Shown here: positions 10,091-21,672 of the stretch, piece by piece | Numbering within the stretch: position 1 is the stretch's first letter | How the letters are laid out: each line of letters begins with the position of its first letter | DNA from: Heterohyrax brucei | Taxonomy: Eukaryota > Chordata > Mammalia > Hyracoidea > Procaviidae | Assembly: GCA_028571685.1 (NCBI GenBank) | Contig: CM053141.1 | Span: 54,062,333-54,126,332 of the forward strand | Reading direction: 5' to 3' | Length of the DNA: 64,000 nucleotides | Position numbers and translations under genes: made by a program | Notes under the pieces: model-generated | Database searches by the model: none | Seen by the model: only the letters and a program-made list of their open reading frames with translations | Told to the model about the DNA's origin: nothing

Positions 10091-10596
10091 ATTAGTTGAT
10101 GCAGGTGCATATACCTGATGTAAAGCTATCTCTGATGCTTGGCTGTTGAGGGAAAAAGAGAGGATATAATGTGTACTTATTGTATTATTTAACCAAGCAT
10201 AATTTTGATATAGAGAATACAGGCAGGAAATACAAAGGATAGATGACATCAAGTACAGAAAAAAAAAGTAGTTTATGAGGCATCTTAGGCACAGATAAAA
10301 TAAATAAAGTAGAATCAAATCTGCACTAAGCAGTCAAGAGGTACCAACTATTCATGAGATGATTTAGAGTCTTCTAATACACATGGGACATCAAATATCC
10401 ATGCCTTAAATCACTCATTCAATGATGACAGTCATTTTCAATCTGTGTGCCCTTTGCTGAGACATGTTGGCTGTAAAAACCATTTTTCAGATTATTAAAT
10501 ATCTACAGCTATTAGCAACAAATTTCCCACTACTGAACTCTTCAGTATGGCTTCCACTCAGTTCATAGATAGATACAGAGTGCCAATAGGTAGTGC
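10091..10596. other. No gene or clear repeat recognised
   Basis: AT-rich DNA between the ancient repeat and the antisense LTR. Confidence 0.4.
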
Positions 10597-11140
10597 GTTA
10601 GTTACCTAATACTGCTGTAACAGAAATATCACAAGTGAATGGATTTAACAACAGGAATTTTGTATTTCACAGTCTAAGAGGCTAGAGGTCCAAATTCAGG
10701 GTCAGCAACTCCAAGGGGTTGTTTTCTCTCACTGTGAGTTCTGGGGAAGTTCCTTCATCTACGAGTTTCTCAGAGCAGGGACTGTGGCACAAAGAACAAA
10801 CTCTTCTCCTGACTCGACTTTCTGGGTGCTGTGATGTCTCCGTCTCTCTGCTTGCTTTTCTCCTGTTTTGGCTATTGTAGAATAAAAGGTGAAACAGGCC
10901 ACAGTCCTGGGGAACCCCCCTTATAATTGGATCAGGGCTTGACCTGAGCAAGGGTGTTGCATACCACCCTAATCCACTTTGCCACAAGCTAATCTTGCCT
11001 TGGATTAGGCAAAATTAGGATTTGCAACACATAAGAAAATTATATCAAATTACAAAATGGAGGCCAACCACACAATACTGGGGATCATGTCCTAGCCAAA
11101 TGACAAATATTTGGAGGGATGCAATTTAATTCAAGACGTG
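10597..11140 (-). mobile_element. Solo LTR, MaLR/ERVL-like fossil
   Basis: Near full-length antisense copy of the recurring LTR: starts gttagttacctaatactgc, has aggtccaaattcagggtc, and ends aaaatggaggccaaccac and gcaatttaattca. It is a non-coding solo LTR without internal region. Divergence from sister copies at 28609, 25826 and 47708 suggests considerable age. Confidence 0.65.
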
Positions 11141-11149
11141 TACGGATAG

Positions 11150-13547
11150 AACTTTGCTCTTCTAGTTATGCTGATTGTCCCTCTGCTGCAGAGCACTACT
11201 GCAAATTTATTTCCACTAAGAACAATGTATCAGCATCACTAAAATTGTTCAGGCACCACCCATCTGCCACTGTGTTGTGCTGTGACGGCCTGCACGGTGC
11301 TAAGACGCTACAAGCTATGCCACTGGTATCTCAGATACCAACAGGGTTACCCATGCTGGACAGACTGCAACAGAGCTTCCAGACTATGACAGACTAGGAA
11401 GAAAGGCCTGGAATCTACTTCCAAAAATCATCCAATGAAACCACTCCACAACAAACTAGTGTCTGGTATAGTACTGGAATGTATCAGTTTGTTGTGCTGC
11501 AGTGGCTTGACTATTGCTGTGATACCAGAAGCTTTGCCACCAGTATTTCAAATATCAACAGTGTCACCACTGGTGGATGGTTTCCACACCAAACCAAACT
11601 AAGGAAAACTTGGCAGTCTACTTCTGGAAAAACTGACCAGTAAAGCTCTTATGAAGAGCAGTGAACATTATCTGATACAGTGCCGGAAGATGAGCCACTC
11701 AAATTGGAATGTACTCAAAATAAGACTACAGAAGGCTTGCTTCCTCCAAGGAGAGTTGATCTTAAAGATATGGAGTCAAGGTCTCGGAACCTTCATTTGT
11801 GGATAAAGCACAACTCAAAATGAGAAGAAATAGCTGCAAACATCATTTAATAATCAGAATGTGGAATGCATACAGTGTAAATCCAGGAAAATTAGAAGTC
11901 ATCAAAAATAAAATGAAACACATAAACATCAATTCCCTCGGTATTAATGAGCTGAAACAGACGGGTACAGGCCATTTTGAATAAGACAACTGTGTGGTCT
12001 ACTATTCTGAGGATGACAGACCAAAGTAGAATGGCTTCACAATTACTGTAAAAGAGAAAAGTTCAACAACTGTCCTGAAGTACAGCTGTTAGTGAAAGGA
12101 TAATATTCATACACCTAAAAGGAAGACCAGTTAATATGGCTACTATTCAAATTTACACACTAACCACTAAGGACAAAGAAGAAGAAAGTGAAGATTTTAA
12201 CCATTTTATGCAACCTCAAATTTATCAAATATGCAATAAAGATGCATTGGTAATTACTGGCAACCAGAATGCAAGTGTCTGAAATGAATAAAAATGATTG
12301 TTTTTAGAAAATATGGACTAGATGAAAGAAACAATATTAGAAAATTTATGATAGATTTTTGCAAGACCAACAATATCATTGTTGTAAATACTTTTTCCAA
12401 GAATATAAAGAAAACAAAAACCTCACAGCTATTCCAATAGACAACATTATGAAAAATGGAGAAATGTTTGAAGTTACCAAATATTTTGTTACTTGGATAC
12501 ACAATAAATGCCCATGGAGACAGCACTCAAGAAATCAAATGACACATTGCATTGGTCAAATCTGCTGCAAAATTCCTCTTTAAAGGGTTAAAAAACAAAG
12601 TCACCATTTCAAGGACTAAGGTGTCTGATTAAACCCTGCTGTTTTCAATTAGCTCATATGCATGCAAAAGCTGGACAATGAATAAGGAAGACTGAAAAAT
12701 TGATGCCTTTCAATTATAGCATTGGTGACAAATATTGTATATATACTATGCACTGTCAAGAAACCAGAAACCCTGGTCATGTAGTGGTTAAGTGCTACAT
12801 CTGCTAACCAAAAGTTTGGCAGTTCAAATCCATCAGGCACTCCTTGTAAACCCTATGGGGCAGTTCTACCCTGATCTATAGGGTCACTATGAGTTGGAAT
12901 CGACTTGATGGCTCTGTGTGTAGTTTTTGATTTTGTCAAAAAATCCTGGTGGCTCAGTGGTTTCAAGCTCAGCTCCTGAGTAAGAGGTCACCAGTTTAAG
13001 TCCATCAGTCACTTCTTGGAAACCATGTAAGGCAGGTTTACCCTGTCTTCTAAGATTGCTATCAGTTGGAATTAACTTGATGGCAATAAGTTGGGTTTTT
13101 TGTTTGTTTGTTTGTTTATTTTATTTTTACACTGTCAAGGAAAAAATCTATCTAGGAATAACAGCTAGAAGAAAGTAAAGGCACCGAACAGAATATTTCA
13201 AATGGTGGCTGTAGAAGACAAAGTAAAGTATTACAAAGAATGTGCAAAAACTTAAAGTTAGAAAACCAAAAGGAGATAACATATTTGGCCTTTTCAAGCT
13301 GAGAGAACTAAATAAAAAAACCGAAGATTCCAGATGCAGTATTGAAAGTTTCTAGGGAGAAAATGCATATTCATTCTGTATGCTGAACAACTAATTCAAT
13401 AATCTGAACTATACAATTCCCTAGAAGCAAGAAGTAAGAAGCAATGCTCATTAGGAGCAAGGATGAAAAGACTTCATCTTAAACAACTTTAGACATATTA
13501 TCAGGATGACTACTTCCTTGATACCTGCTAAAGTGCAAGGACTGCCA
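11150..13547 (+). mobile_element. RTE LINE, scrambled copy with 5' region and endonuclease
   Basis: The only copy here with the 5' part. The 5' region at about 11190-11780 includes a repeated gctttgccaccagtatttc-like motif. The AP endonuclease domain spans about 11870-12400 (blocks tcatcaaaaataaaatgaaa, ggccattttgaataagaca, attactggcaaccagaatgc, and gcaagaccaac). At about 12405 it jumps to the C-terminal part (aatataaagaaaacaaaaac). After a SINE pair it goes back to the region between endonuclease and RT (agaatatttcaaatggtggc near 13185), then to a short RT piece and the C-terminal end. The order is therefore abnormal. Stops abound. Confidence 0.75.
12751..13139 (+). repeat. Two tandem AfroSINEs inside one target duplication
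   Basis: SINE 1 (about 12766-12937) and SINE 2 (about 12938-13129) are both sense. The 10 bp cactgtcaag occurs before the first (12751-12760) and after the second (13130-13139), within RTE sequence. The second ends in (gttt)n plus a T-rich tail. It is either a dimer inserted once or a second SINE landing in the tail of the first. Confidence 0.85.
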
Positions 13548-14062
13548 ATTAAGTTTGTGAACTCATCCTAGAAAAAGTGCTACTACATATTTCATTGCTG
13601 AATATCACTACAGTCACCTTCAAAGTATTCCCCTTGGGAACCTATGCACCTATAGCAGAGCCTAGTCCACATTTCAAAGCAATTTTCAAACTCTTTATCT
13701 GAAATGGCCATGAGAGCTTTCATCATATTACCCTTGATGTCCTGAATGCCATCAAACTGTCTTCCTTTCAATGTTTCTTTTATCTTTGGTTAAAAAAAAA
13801 GTCACTGGGGTCCAGATCAGGTGAGTAGGAAGAGTGTCCCAATACAGGTATTTGTTTACTGGCTAAAAATCCCCCTCGCAGACAACTATACAACTAAGTT
13901 CAAGAACTCACCACCTTGCCACTTTGTGCAATGGCCATTCCAGAAAGAGTTCCAAAATTGTTTCGGAGGGTGAACTAAGTGTTGGCATTGGTGTATAGCT
14001 TCCCAAGGGGAGTGCTTTAAAGGTGACTGTAGGGATATTCAACAATAACAGATGACCACATA
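13548..14062. mobile_element. Mariner DNA transposon remnant, fold-back
   Basis: The minus strand of 13548-13880 encodes a mariner transposase C-terminus with stops: YSPDLDPSDFFLF near 13810-13850 (the catalytic-region block usually YSPDLAPSDF) and CIGSQGEYFEGDCSD near 13600-13650. The last ~120 bp of that coding end recur in the opposite orientation at about 13925-14050 (ccaaggggagtgctttaaag, aaggtgactgtagggatatt). The unit thus has inverted copies of one end. It lies within the RTE, which continues at 14063 (agggtcagc). Confidence 0.75.
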
Positions 14063-14255
14063 GAGGGTCAGCAAAAAAACAAAGGCCATCAAGAACATGA
14101 TTTGACACAACGGCTGCAACAATTGGTTTTAGTACAGCGAGGCTTGTAAAGATGCTGCAGGACTGGGCAGTGCTCCCTTCTGTTTCACACAGGATAGCCA
14201 TGAGACAGAACTGACTAGATGACACCTTATAACAATGATGACAACATGAATACTC
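14063..14255 (+). mobile_element. RTE LINE 3' end
   Basis: Continuation of the RTE after the mariner: agggtcagcaaaaaaac, cacaacggctgcaacaatt, aggactgggcagtgctccc and the tail taacaatgatgacaaca. Confidence 0.7.
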
Positions 14256-14324
14256 AGTGAGGATCCCTCTACCTTGGAAGGTACACAAAATATACGGTGG
14301 CCATAGCAATGAATCCAAACATAC

Positions 14325-14425
14325 AAATGGTGAAAATGGTGCATGACAGGGCGGTGTTCAGTGATACTCCACATGGAGTTACCGTTAGTTGGAACTTACT
14401 CCATGACACCTAGTGACAATAACTG
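14325..14425 (+). mobile_element. Second RTE 3'-tail fragment
   Basis: gtgcatgacagggcggtgttc, then gttggaacttactccatgac and acctagtgacaataac repeat the RTE 3' end, decayed. It is either a separate insertion or a local duplication of the preceding tail. Confidence 0.55.
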
Positions 14426-14990
14426 CTCAGACCTACATACATGTGTATAATTTCTGAGTTCTGTAAAGAGGATTATTCTCATTTGGGGAGAAAAAGTGTA
14501 TTTCAAAAATATGTAGTACTGGAATACCATTTAAGAACCAGCACTAGTACACAATAAAAAGGAAAAGGGCTTTACATCTGGAGCTGATCAGTAGTGACCA
14601 TTCTCCATGTTTAATCATTTAAATGTTGGGTTTGGAGGCTCTTCTGGCAGTTCTTTGGAAGGGACCAGGACGGCACAAATATTTGCCAGGTTTGGTGCAC
14701 TGAATATTTACCATCCTGCACGTTAGTACTGCAGCATCTTACTAACCACTGTATTCGTCTCTCTGTGTACCATTTGGATATTGACTCAGTCAGAACTCTT
14801 AACTTTTTAACAGTTCCATGAATTTCCTGCCTTCTATGCTGTTTTATTATTTACCCACCTATTCTTTTCCAACTTCTATCCAAAACTTAATCCTTCTCCT
14901 TGACTACAAAGCCTGGGGAGACCATAGTTTTCCTCGTGTTCTATTCATCTCCTTCTTGACCTGCAATTTATTTGGTTGTCCATGTTAATA
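14426..14990. other. No gene or repeat recognised
   Basis: Mixed-composition spacer; nothing supported. Confidence 0.4.
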
Positions 14991-15165
14991 AAGGAAACCC
15001 TGGTGGCATAGTGGTTAAGAGGTGTGGCTTCTAACCATAAAACTCAGCAGTTCAAATCCACCAAGTGCTCTTTGGAAAACATATGGGTCAGTTCTACTCT
15101 GTACTATAAGGTTATTATGAGTCAGAATCAACTCAATGGCAACAGGTTGTCAGGCTTTTTATGTG
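14991..15165 (+). repeat. AfroSINE
   Basis: Sense: ggaaaccctggtggcatagt, cagcagttcaaatccacc, gggtcagttctactctgtac and gaatcaactcaatggcaac. Confidence 0.9.
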
Positions 15166-15540
15166 AATAATGATACCCAGTCAAGCCTTAAGATATAAAC
15201 TGAAACATTTCTAATAGGTTTGCTTTGTTGATAACACATTTGTTTTTATTCTACAAATTTAAGCTTTCCTTCTTCCTATCAGGTGGTTTTTAAGAGCTAC
15301 AGACCTATAAAATGGTTTATAGAAATGATACAGTCTAAAAGAATCACAACTGTTTTTCAAAAATATACCTTTAAAAAGGATGTAGTTTAAAACAAATAAA
15401 TAAGGAAAGAGAGAATAAAAGGATGTATTTTTACCAGTGTCACTCATACTTCGATATTGCTGTCCTTCCTCTTTCTCTCTGTGTCTGTTTCATCTCCTCG
15501 GACACATTAATTTTATGACAGCTGTTTCATTTCCTGGCCC
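15166..15540. other. No gene or repeat recognised
   Basis: AT-rich spacer between a SINE and an L1 3' UTR. Confidence 0.4.
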
Positions 15541-16740
15541 TTTATATTCATCAACAATACCATTTTTTGCAATGAAGTATTACACAACAATAAAGAACAG
15601 TGATGACTCTGTGTAGCATGTCCTAATATAGAGGATACTGGAGGGCATCATGCTGACTGAAATACATCAATCACAGAAGGACAAATCTTATGTGAGACTG
15701 CTACCATAAAACCTCATGAAATATGTTGACACATAAATAGAAACAGTCTTTCATGGTTAATAGGGAGAACAGGAGATGGGAGAGGAAGGGATGGAAACAT
15801 ACCAAATAGACAATAAACCCCAAACCTACTGCCATCAAAATAGGCAAGTGTTAAATTTGGTGAGGAAACCCTGGTAAGGTAGCAGTTAAGGCTACGTCTG
15901 CTGACCAAAAGATCAGCCGTTCCAACCTACCAGGTGCTCCTTGGGAACTCTCTGTGGCAGTTATACTCAGTCCTATAGGGTCCCTGTGAATTGGAATCGA
16001 CTCCACAGCAATGGATTTGGTCTAATGTGAAGGTTAAGACAGAGCACAATAGTGGGGAAGCCACCACAGTTTGTACAAGGCAAGGTCATGGAATCTCCAC
16101 AGATATATTCAAACTCCTGAGACCAAACTGCTGGGCTGAGAGCTGTGGAGTTCATGGTCTCAGGGAACTTCTAGCTCAATCTAACCCAACAGAGGTTATA
16201 AAGAAAATGTTCTGCGTTCTACTTTGGTGACTAGTGCCTGGGGTCTTAAAAACCTATAAGCAGCTTTCTAAGATACTCCACTGATCCTACCACCTTGGGA
16301 GCAAGGAAAAATAGAAAACAACTAAAGATACAGGGGAAAGATTAGCCCTTTGGACTAATGAACCGTGTCTACAATGGTCTCCAGTGGACTGAATCCAGCA
16401 TAACGATACAATACCTGCCTACCACCACTGATCACTGTGATAGAGATCACAACAGAGGGTCCTAGACGGAGCTGGAGAAAAACACAGAACCAAATTCTAA
16501 CTCAACAGACAGACTAGATTTGCTGGCTTGACAGAGATGGGAACAACTGAGAGTATGGTCCCCAGACACTCTTTCAATTCATAACAAAGTCACTCCTGAG
16601 CTTTGCCCTTCAGTGAAAGATTGGGCAGGTATCTAAAACAAGAGTAAAGAGGCCTGCCAGCCCAGGGGCAAGAACTAGAAGGCAGGAAGGGACAGGAAAG
16701 CTGGTTAATAGGAAACCCCTGTTTGTTAGTTCAAACACTA
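15541..16740 (+). mobile_element. L1 ORF2 end plus afrotherian-type 3' UTR
   Basis: Starts in the ORF2 end (gtattacacaacaataaagaa; ggcatcatgctgactgaaat), then the 3' UTR with aggtatttaaa-free blocks such as acaatagtggggaagccacc, gaaaatgttctgcgttctac, gtgcctggggtcttaaaaac and agagatcacaacagagggtc. It ends near gacaggaaagctggttaata. The copy at 17893-18790 aligns with its 3' part. It is split by an AfroSINE at 15861-16025 and is 5'-truncated. Confidence 0.75.
15861..16025 (+). repeat. AfroSINE nested in L1 3' UTR
   Basis: Sense: ggaaaccctggtaaggtagc, gctccttgggaactctctg and cagtcctatagggtccctg. L1 sequence (ttaaatttggtg before; gtgaaggttaagaca after) continues across it. Confidence 0.85.
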
Positions 16741-17892
16741 AAACATACAATCTTCTCTTTATCAAGAAATGGATCTACAGATTTCTTAGACCACTAACAG
16801 TATTATTGATTCAAGACACACGAACATGTGATATACTGACTAAATTATGAATAAGCTAAGAAACTTCCCAGTAGGGATATATAGTCTCCAAATTGAGAAG
16901 CTGTGTAACCAAACACGACAAAGAAAGGATAGGATGAAAAGTCCTGCAGATCATTTTATTCACTTATCAAATCATTCTCATTCCGTCTTGTGTTCTGCCT
17001 CTTCCTAACCACTTGGGCTTCTGCTGATGAAGTATGTATGCAAAAGTCTCCTTATAAAAGCAAGCTTGGCATCAGTTAAGAGAGCTTAATTAGATAAAGG
17101 GACAGACAGCTTTCTTGCCCTGAAGTCAAGTAACCCTCTCATCCTTCTCACTGGAATGCCCTGTGAGAACTACATGATACAAAATGTAGCTACTTTAAAA
17201 GAGAGCTGGAAATCCATTCAACAGCAGAAACAGGATCACTACCGTTGTAAAAAATGCAATTCTATAGTAGCAAAGGGTTTGAGATTTGATTTCCAATCAC
17301 TTTCTTCAATACCTCAAATCTGGTATCCAATTTATTAGCTCCATTAAATCTGAGCAATATATTATTTACCCTGTTTTGTTCTCGCTTGGTTATACACCCA
17401 CAGCACGCCATCACAGTCTTATGAAAAGAAACAGATGTTCATTTAGAAATGAAGGCCTCCATTACCTCCAAATGTGCTAATAAATTACATAAGATTAAGA
17501 GTTGAGATTAAGATGGCTGGAAATCAAACTCCTCTATGAAGAAATTAGAACTACTGTCATTTAAGAATATGGGTCAGTGTTTTGTGTAAAACTGAGTCCA
17601 GGTGAAATGTGACTGTTTTCTATACCAAGGGAAATTCATCCCTGAGTGATTTGAACACATTCTTACTTTACTCACTGAAACTGGTTACATAGAAAGATTA
17701 TTTTTGTGAAATAGCATGTGGAAGAAAAAGAAATTTTGTTGTACTTCAAATTCGTTCTGCAACGGTCTACAAATTACTCCAACCTCCATCATCCTTCCCT
17801 CCATCCCTTCCTGCCTGCCTCCCTCTCAAGGACAAAGTATGCCGAAAACTCAATGCATTTTAAATAGAAAAGATAACAGAATATTAGGTACA
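16741..17892. other. 1.15 kb without recognised repeat or gene
   Basis: No exon structure or repeat that I recognise. It contains a C/T-rich stretch near 17795-17826 (ccttcctgcctgcctccctc). Confidence 0.45.
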
Positions 17893-18790
17893 GAAGAAGT
17901 GGGGAGGGAAAAACACTAAATGGATAATAGATAAGTGTAACACCGGCACAATCAAAGACAGTACAACACTGGGGAAGTCAGCACAACTCAACCAAGACAA
18001 GATCATAGATATTTCATAGACACAGTTACACTCCCCAAAAGACAAGATTACTGGGCTGAGGACTGGAGACCACGGTTTAGCGGGATCTCTAGTTCTAGCA
18101 CAATTTATATACGATATGTTCTACATCCTACTTTGATGAGTACCATCTAGGACCTTAAAAGCTTGTGAGTGGCCATCTAAGACAATCCACTGGTCCTATT
18201 CCATCTGGAGTAAAGGAGAATGAAGAAAATCCAAGGGAGAGATCAGTCTGAAGGACTAATGAGCCACAACTGCCCCCGTGTCCACCAGACTGAGTCCAGC
18301 ACAACTTGATGGTGCCTGGCCAACACCAGTGGTGGCTCTGACAGAGATCACAGAGATCACAGAGCAGGAAAAAAAAAAACATAGAACAAAACTGTGTCTC
18401 CCAAGAAAAGGTCAGATTTCCTGGTCTGACAGAAACTGTGGAAACCGTGAGCTATAGCCACCTCAACACACTTAACTGAGCACTGAAGTCACTCCTGAAG
18501 CTCAAACTTCAGCCAAAGGTTAGACAGGCTCATAAAACAGAATGAGATTTGCGGGGCATCCCAACCAAAAGGAAATTAAAGGAGTACGCCAGCCCAGGGA
18601 CAAGGACAAGGAAGCAGAGGGGGACAGCCCAGCTGGCAATAGGGAACTCAAGGTTGACAAGGGGAGAGCGATGACATATTGTGGGATGGGCAATGAATGC
18701 CACAAAATGAAATGTGTATGAATTGCTTAATGAGAAATGATTTTGCTCTGTAAATCTTCATTTAAAGTACAACTTAAAGAAGTCTCCAAT
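17893..18790 (+). mobile_element. L1 3' UTR, second copy
   Basis: Sense 3' UTR of the same L1 lineage as 15541-16740: caacactggggaagtcagc, aaaagcttgtgagtggccat, actgagtccagcacaacttg, acagagatcacagagatcac and cagcccagggacaaggac. It ends with gagaaatgattttgctctg and aagtacaacttaaag. The 5' truncation point is about 17893. Confidence 0.75.
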
Positions 18791-18821
18791 AATTTCAAAT
18801 AGCAAATAAAGTGTGTACTAC

Positions 18822-19038
18822 AAATATTGTCATTGTTAACTGTCTTCAAATCAATTTGGACTCATGGTGACTATGTTACAGAAAGAATGACTCCATAAGG
18901 TTTTCTTAGCTGTAATCTTTACTGAACCATATTACCAGGACTTTTCTTCTGAAATACTACTGTGGGGTTTGAAACTCCAATTGTTAGTTAGCAGTCTCCT
19001 GCCAATCATTTATACCACTTAGGGACCTTCCTGCAGGA
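18822..19038 (-). repeat. AfroSINE (variant with extra central block), decayed
   Basis: Antisense: caatttggactcatggtgac, gctgtaatctttactgaac, ggggtttgaaactccaatt and the reversed head tcatttataccacttaggg. It is more diverged than most copies. Confidence 0.65.
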
Positions 19039-19107
19039 ACAACGAATTGTCAATAAGCTTCTAAATGATCAGATTCTTAGATAGAAGGGGAACCCATTTA
19101 ATGATAC

Positions 19108-19281
19108 CAAAACCAAAAGAAACCAAACCCATTGCCGCTGAGCCAATTCCAACTCACAGCAACCCTATAGGAGAGCGCGGAACGGTGCTGCAGATTTCCA
19201 AGGAGCACCTGGTAGATCTGAACTGCAAATGTTCTACTTAGCAGCTGTAGCACTTAACCACTTTGCCTCTAGAATTTCCCA
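19108..19281 (-). repeat. AfroSINE
   Basis: Antisense: accaaacccattgccgctg, ccaaggagcacctggtag, agcagctgtagcacttaacc and the reversed head ctagaatttcc. Confidence 0.9.
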
Positions 19282-19789
19282 TTCAGTAGTAGAAGGTGAA
19301 AGAAAGGTTTTTATTGTTTTTGAATCCAAGATCCAAAAAAACACAAAAGAAAATCTCAAATATCTTTTTCTAACAGATGGTTACTCAATGTATATATTTA
19401 AGCCTTTTGTGAGATGTGTTGATTCTTTCTTTAACTTACAATGTATCCATCAATCTTGTAATTTTGAATTATATCCTTTAAGGGTAAATACATGGTTAAA
19501 AATGAATTTGTAAGTTTGATTTTCACTAAATCAAAGGATATTCTTTTCTACAGCTCTCATTCTAATTTTGGTGGCAAAAATTCATGCCCCAGTCATTTGC
19601 CCCTAATATTGTAGATACACTGGGAGATGCAAGACTTAGTGCTGAGAGCTATTGTAATAGGATCCAGGACCCCTTGCATTACAAGTAATGCTGAGATACC
19701 TTTTCCAGAACAGCATCCTCTGTAAGGATCCATGTGAGCAATGGTAGTCTGCCTCTATAGTAATTGGCACAGTACACTACTTCCTTTCT
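19282..19789. other. No gene or repeat recognised
   Basis: Spacer before the L2-like region; nothing supported. Confidence 0.4.
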
Positions 19790-20960
19790 TATCACTGTCC
19801 TAAAGCTTTCCTTACTCAGCAAACTCTTGATGTGCAGTAGGGTTCCATCCTTGGCCCTCACTTTTCATCATCCTCATTAGTTGGAATATATCCGCTCCCA
19901 TGGATTCACTTGTTGGTTGTGCATTCGTGTCTTCCAGGTGGATTTCTCACCCTTGTCTACCTTCAGAGTTCTAATAAATTGCATAATTCCACCCTTGAAT
20001 CTTGCCATTTACCTCACTTCAAACTGAACTCTCGATTTCTGAGCCCCTAAGCAGCAACCAGCCATCTAAACTACTACCATATTAAAAAAAAATTTTCTTT
20101 CTTTAATATGTTTGACATCTGTTGCCTCTCTGTATCCTACCAGCCTTGATTCAAGTTCTGAACAACTTATCTCCTGATTCACAGCAACAAGTGTTAGTCT
20201 CTTTGGTCCTTTCTTTCCTTATCTCTAATGTACTTTATTTACTACTGAGTATTAGATCATTACAACATATTAGACCATTAGAACAACTGCTGCTGTTGTT
20301 GAATGCCATCAAGTGTATTCTGACAGAGAGTCAACTCTGACAGAGCAGAACTGTCTTCTAGGGTTTTCTTGGCTAAGCTTTTCTCCTGATGAGTAGCTTT
20401 CTGGGTTCCAGCCACCTACCTTTGGGTTAGCAGCTGAACACCTAATCTATAGCATGTTAAACAATATCACATTTTCTATTTCCTTCCACAATCAAACCCT
20501 TAGCTTGAATATTAAACCCTCCCTAACCTGACCCTCATTTTTATCTCAGTTTTCATGATGTGCAACTTCTTCCTCCCCCTTAGAACCAACAGATACCCAC
20601 CTCTCCCCTCCAACACACAAACTTCTCTGAGTCCATTAATCTACGTATAGTTTTCTGATTACACCAGGAACCCCTGCTTTCAGATATTGTTCTTCTCCCA
20701 CGTTGATTGGTATTTCCCACTTTACCTTTTGTCTTCCCAACCCTGCCCTATTTTACCTGGCTCATACACTCTTAACATTTTGAGCCTGAATTTAGATGTC
20801 CTGCCTCCAGAATGCCTTCTCTGTACACACCTCAGTCATGGCCCTGTTTCAATGACTGACTTACCCATAAATGTTACGCACTTTGATGTTAGGAAAGTCA
20901 CATATTTGTGCTTGTATTTTGCAATACTTAGTAGTCTGGTTAGCATTAGTTTGCAAAGCA
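19790..20960 (+). mobile_element. L2-like ancient LINE, interrupted
   Basis: Blocks resembling the C-terminal coding and 3' UTR of mammalian L2: gttccatccttggccctc, atccgctcccatggattcac, cttcaaactgaactctcgat, then after a SINE aaccctccctaacctgacc and gtcctgcctccagaatgcc. It is ancient and highly decayed. The extent is approximate and parts of 20090-20960 are weak. Confidence 0.4.
20282..20447 (-). repeat. AfroSINE
   Basis: Antisense: tgctgttgttgaatgccatc, gagcagaactgtcttctagg, tgagtagctttctgggttcc and tttgggttagcagctgaac. It is inserted in the L2-like region. Confidence 0.65.
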
Positions 20961-20997
20961 CATGCTTAGTATATTTGCAATGATTTCATGAATTATT

Positions 20998-21200
20998 TCA
21001 TTGAGTCTTTCAACAAATACATGTTAAATGACTACCATATTCCAAGACTGTTCTGGTTCTTGAAAATAAAATGAAGAAAAAGAAAAGAAAGAAAGCAAAA
21101 GTATCTGCTTTCAGCAATCTTAGATATTCTTGGGAGCAAACAGGCAAGAAAAATAAATAATTTCAAATGAGGTAAAGTAAATCATACAAACAAAATAGAA
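20998..21200 (-). repeat. L2 3'-end-like repeat
   Basis: gtctttcaacaaatacatg, aatgactaccatattccaag and tctgctttcagcaatctta fit the reversed L2 3' end (consensus caacaaatatttattgagcg...). An AAAG-rich stretch lies at about 21070-21100. Confidence 0.4.
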
Positions 21201-21224
21201 TTTGAGAATCTTAAGTGCCCATAT

Positions 21225-21672
21225 AATATCAATTCCCATTGTTATCCTTACCAAAGTAACTCCTATGTTGGAGGTGGCATGGCAGCCATGCACATTTTCA
21301 CTTGTGAGAATCCCTGGGATCTAGGCATGTCCCTGTGATTCAGTTCTGTGTAATGAGCTCAAATCACCAAGTGGGGAGCCCAATGTGACTTGTTTTGCTT
21401 TCTTTTCTTTGTCCTGTCCTGCTGCCTGGAATGTGGAACAGATGATGCCAGGAGGTAGAACAGACAATTATCAATCATGAAAATCAGTCACATCCTAAGG
21501 ATGGCATAGCAGGCAGAAAAGACCTATGTTTTTATATAGCTGAATCAGCCAGGGCTTGCCAAACTCCAGGACCCATGTCAGCTAAGAAAAGCAATCAACC
21601 ATTTATGTTATTAAGCCACTTAGTTAGGTTGCTATCAAGGGCACCATTATGCAATCCTACCTGATACAATAT
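21225..21672 (+). repeat. Ancient interspersed repeat, unnamed
   Basis: gctgcctggaatgtggaaca, atcctaaggatggcatagc and ttattaagccacttagttag echo an old eutherian repeat whose name I cannot assign. There is no coding potential. Confidence 0.35.

Noticed and set aside
18149-18400. Short direct repeat cagagatcacagagatcacag as a regulatory array
   Set aside because: The surrounding blocks align with the L1 3' UTR at 15541-16740, where the single motif is present; it is a slippage within a dead L1.
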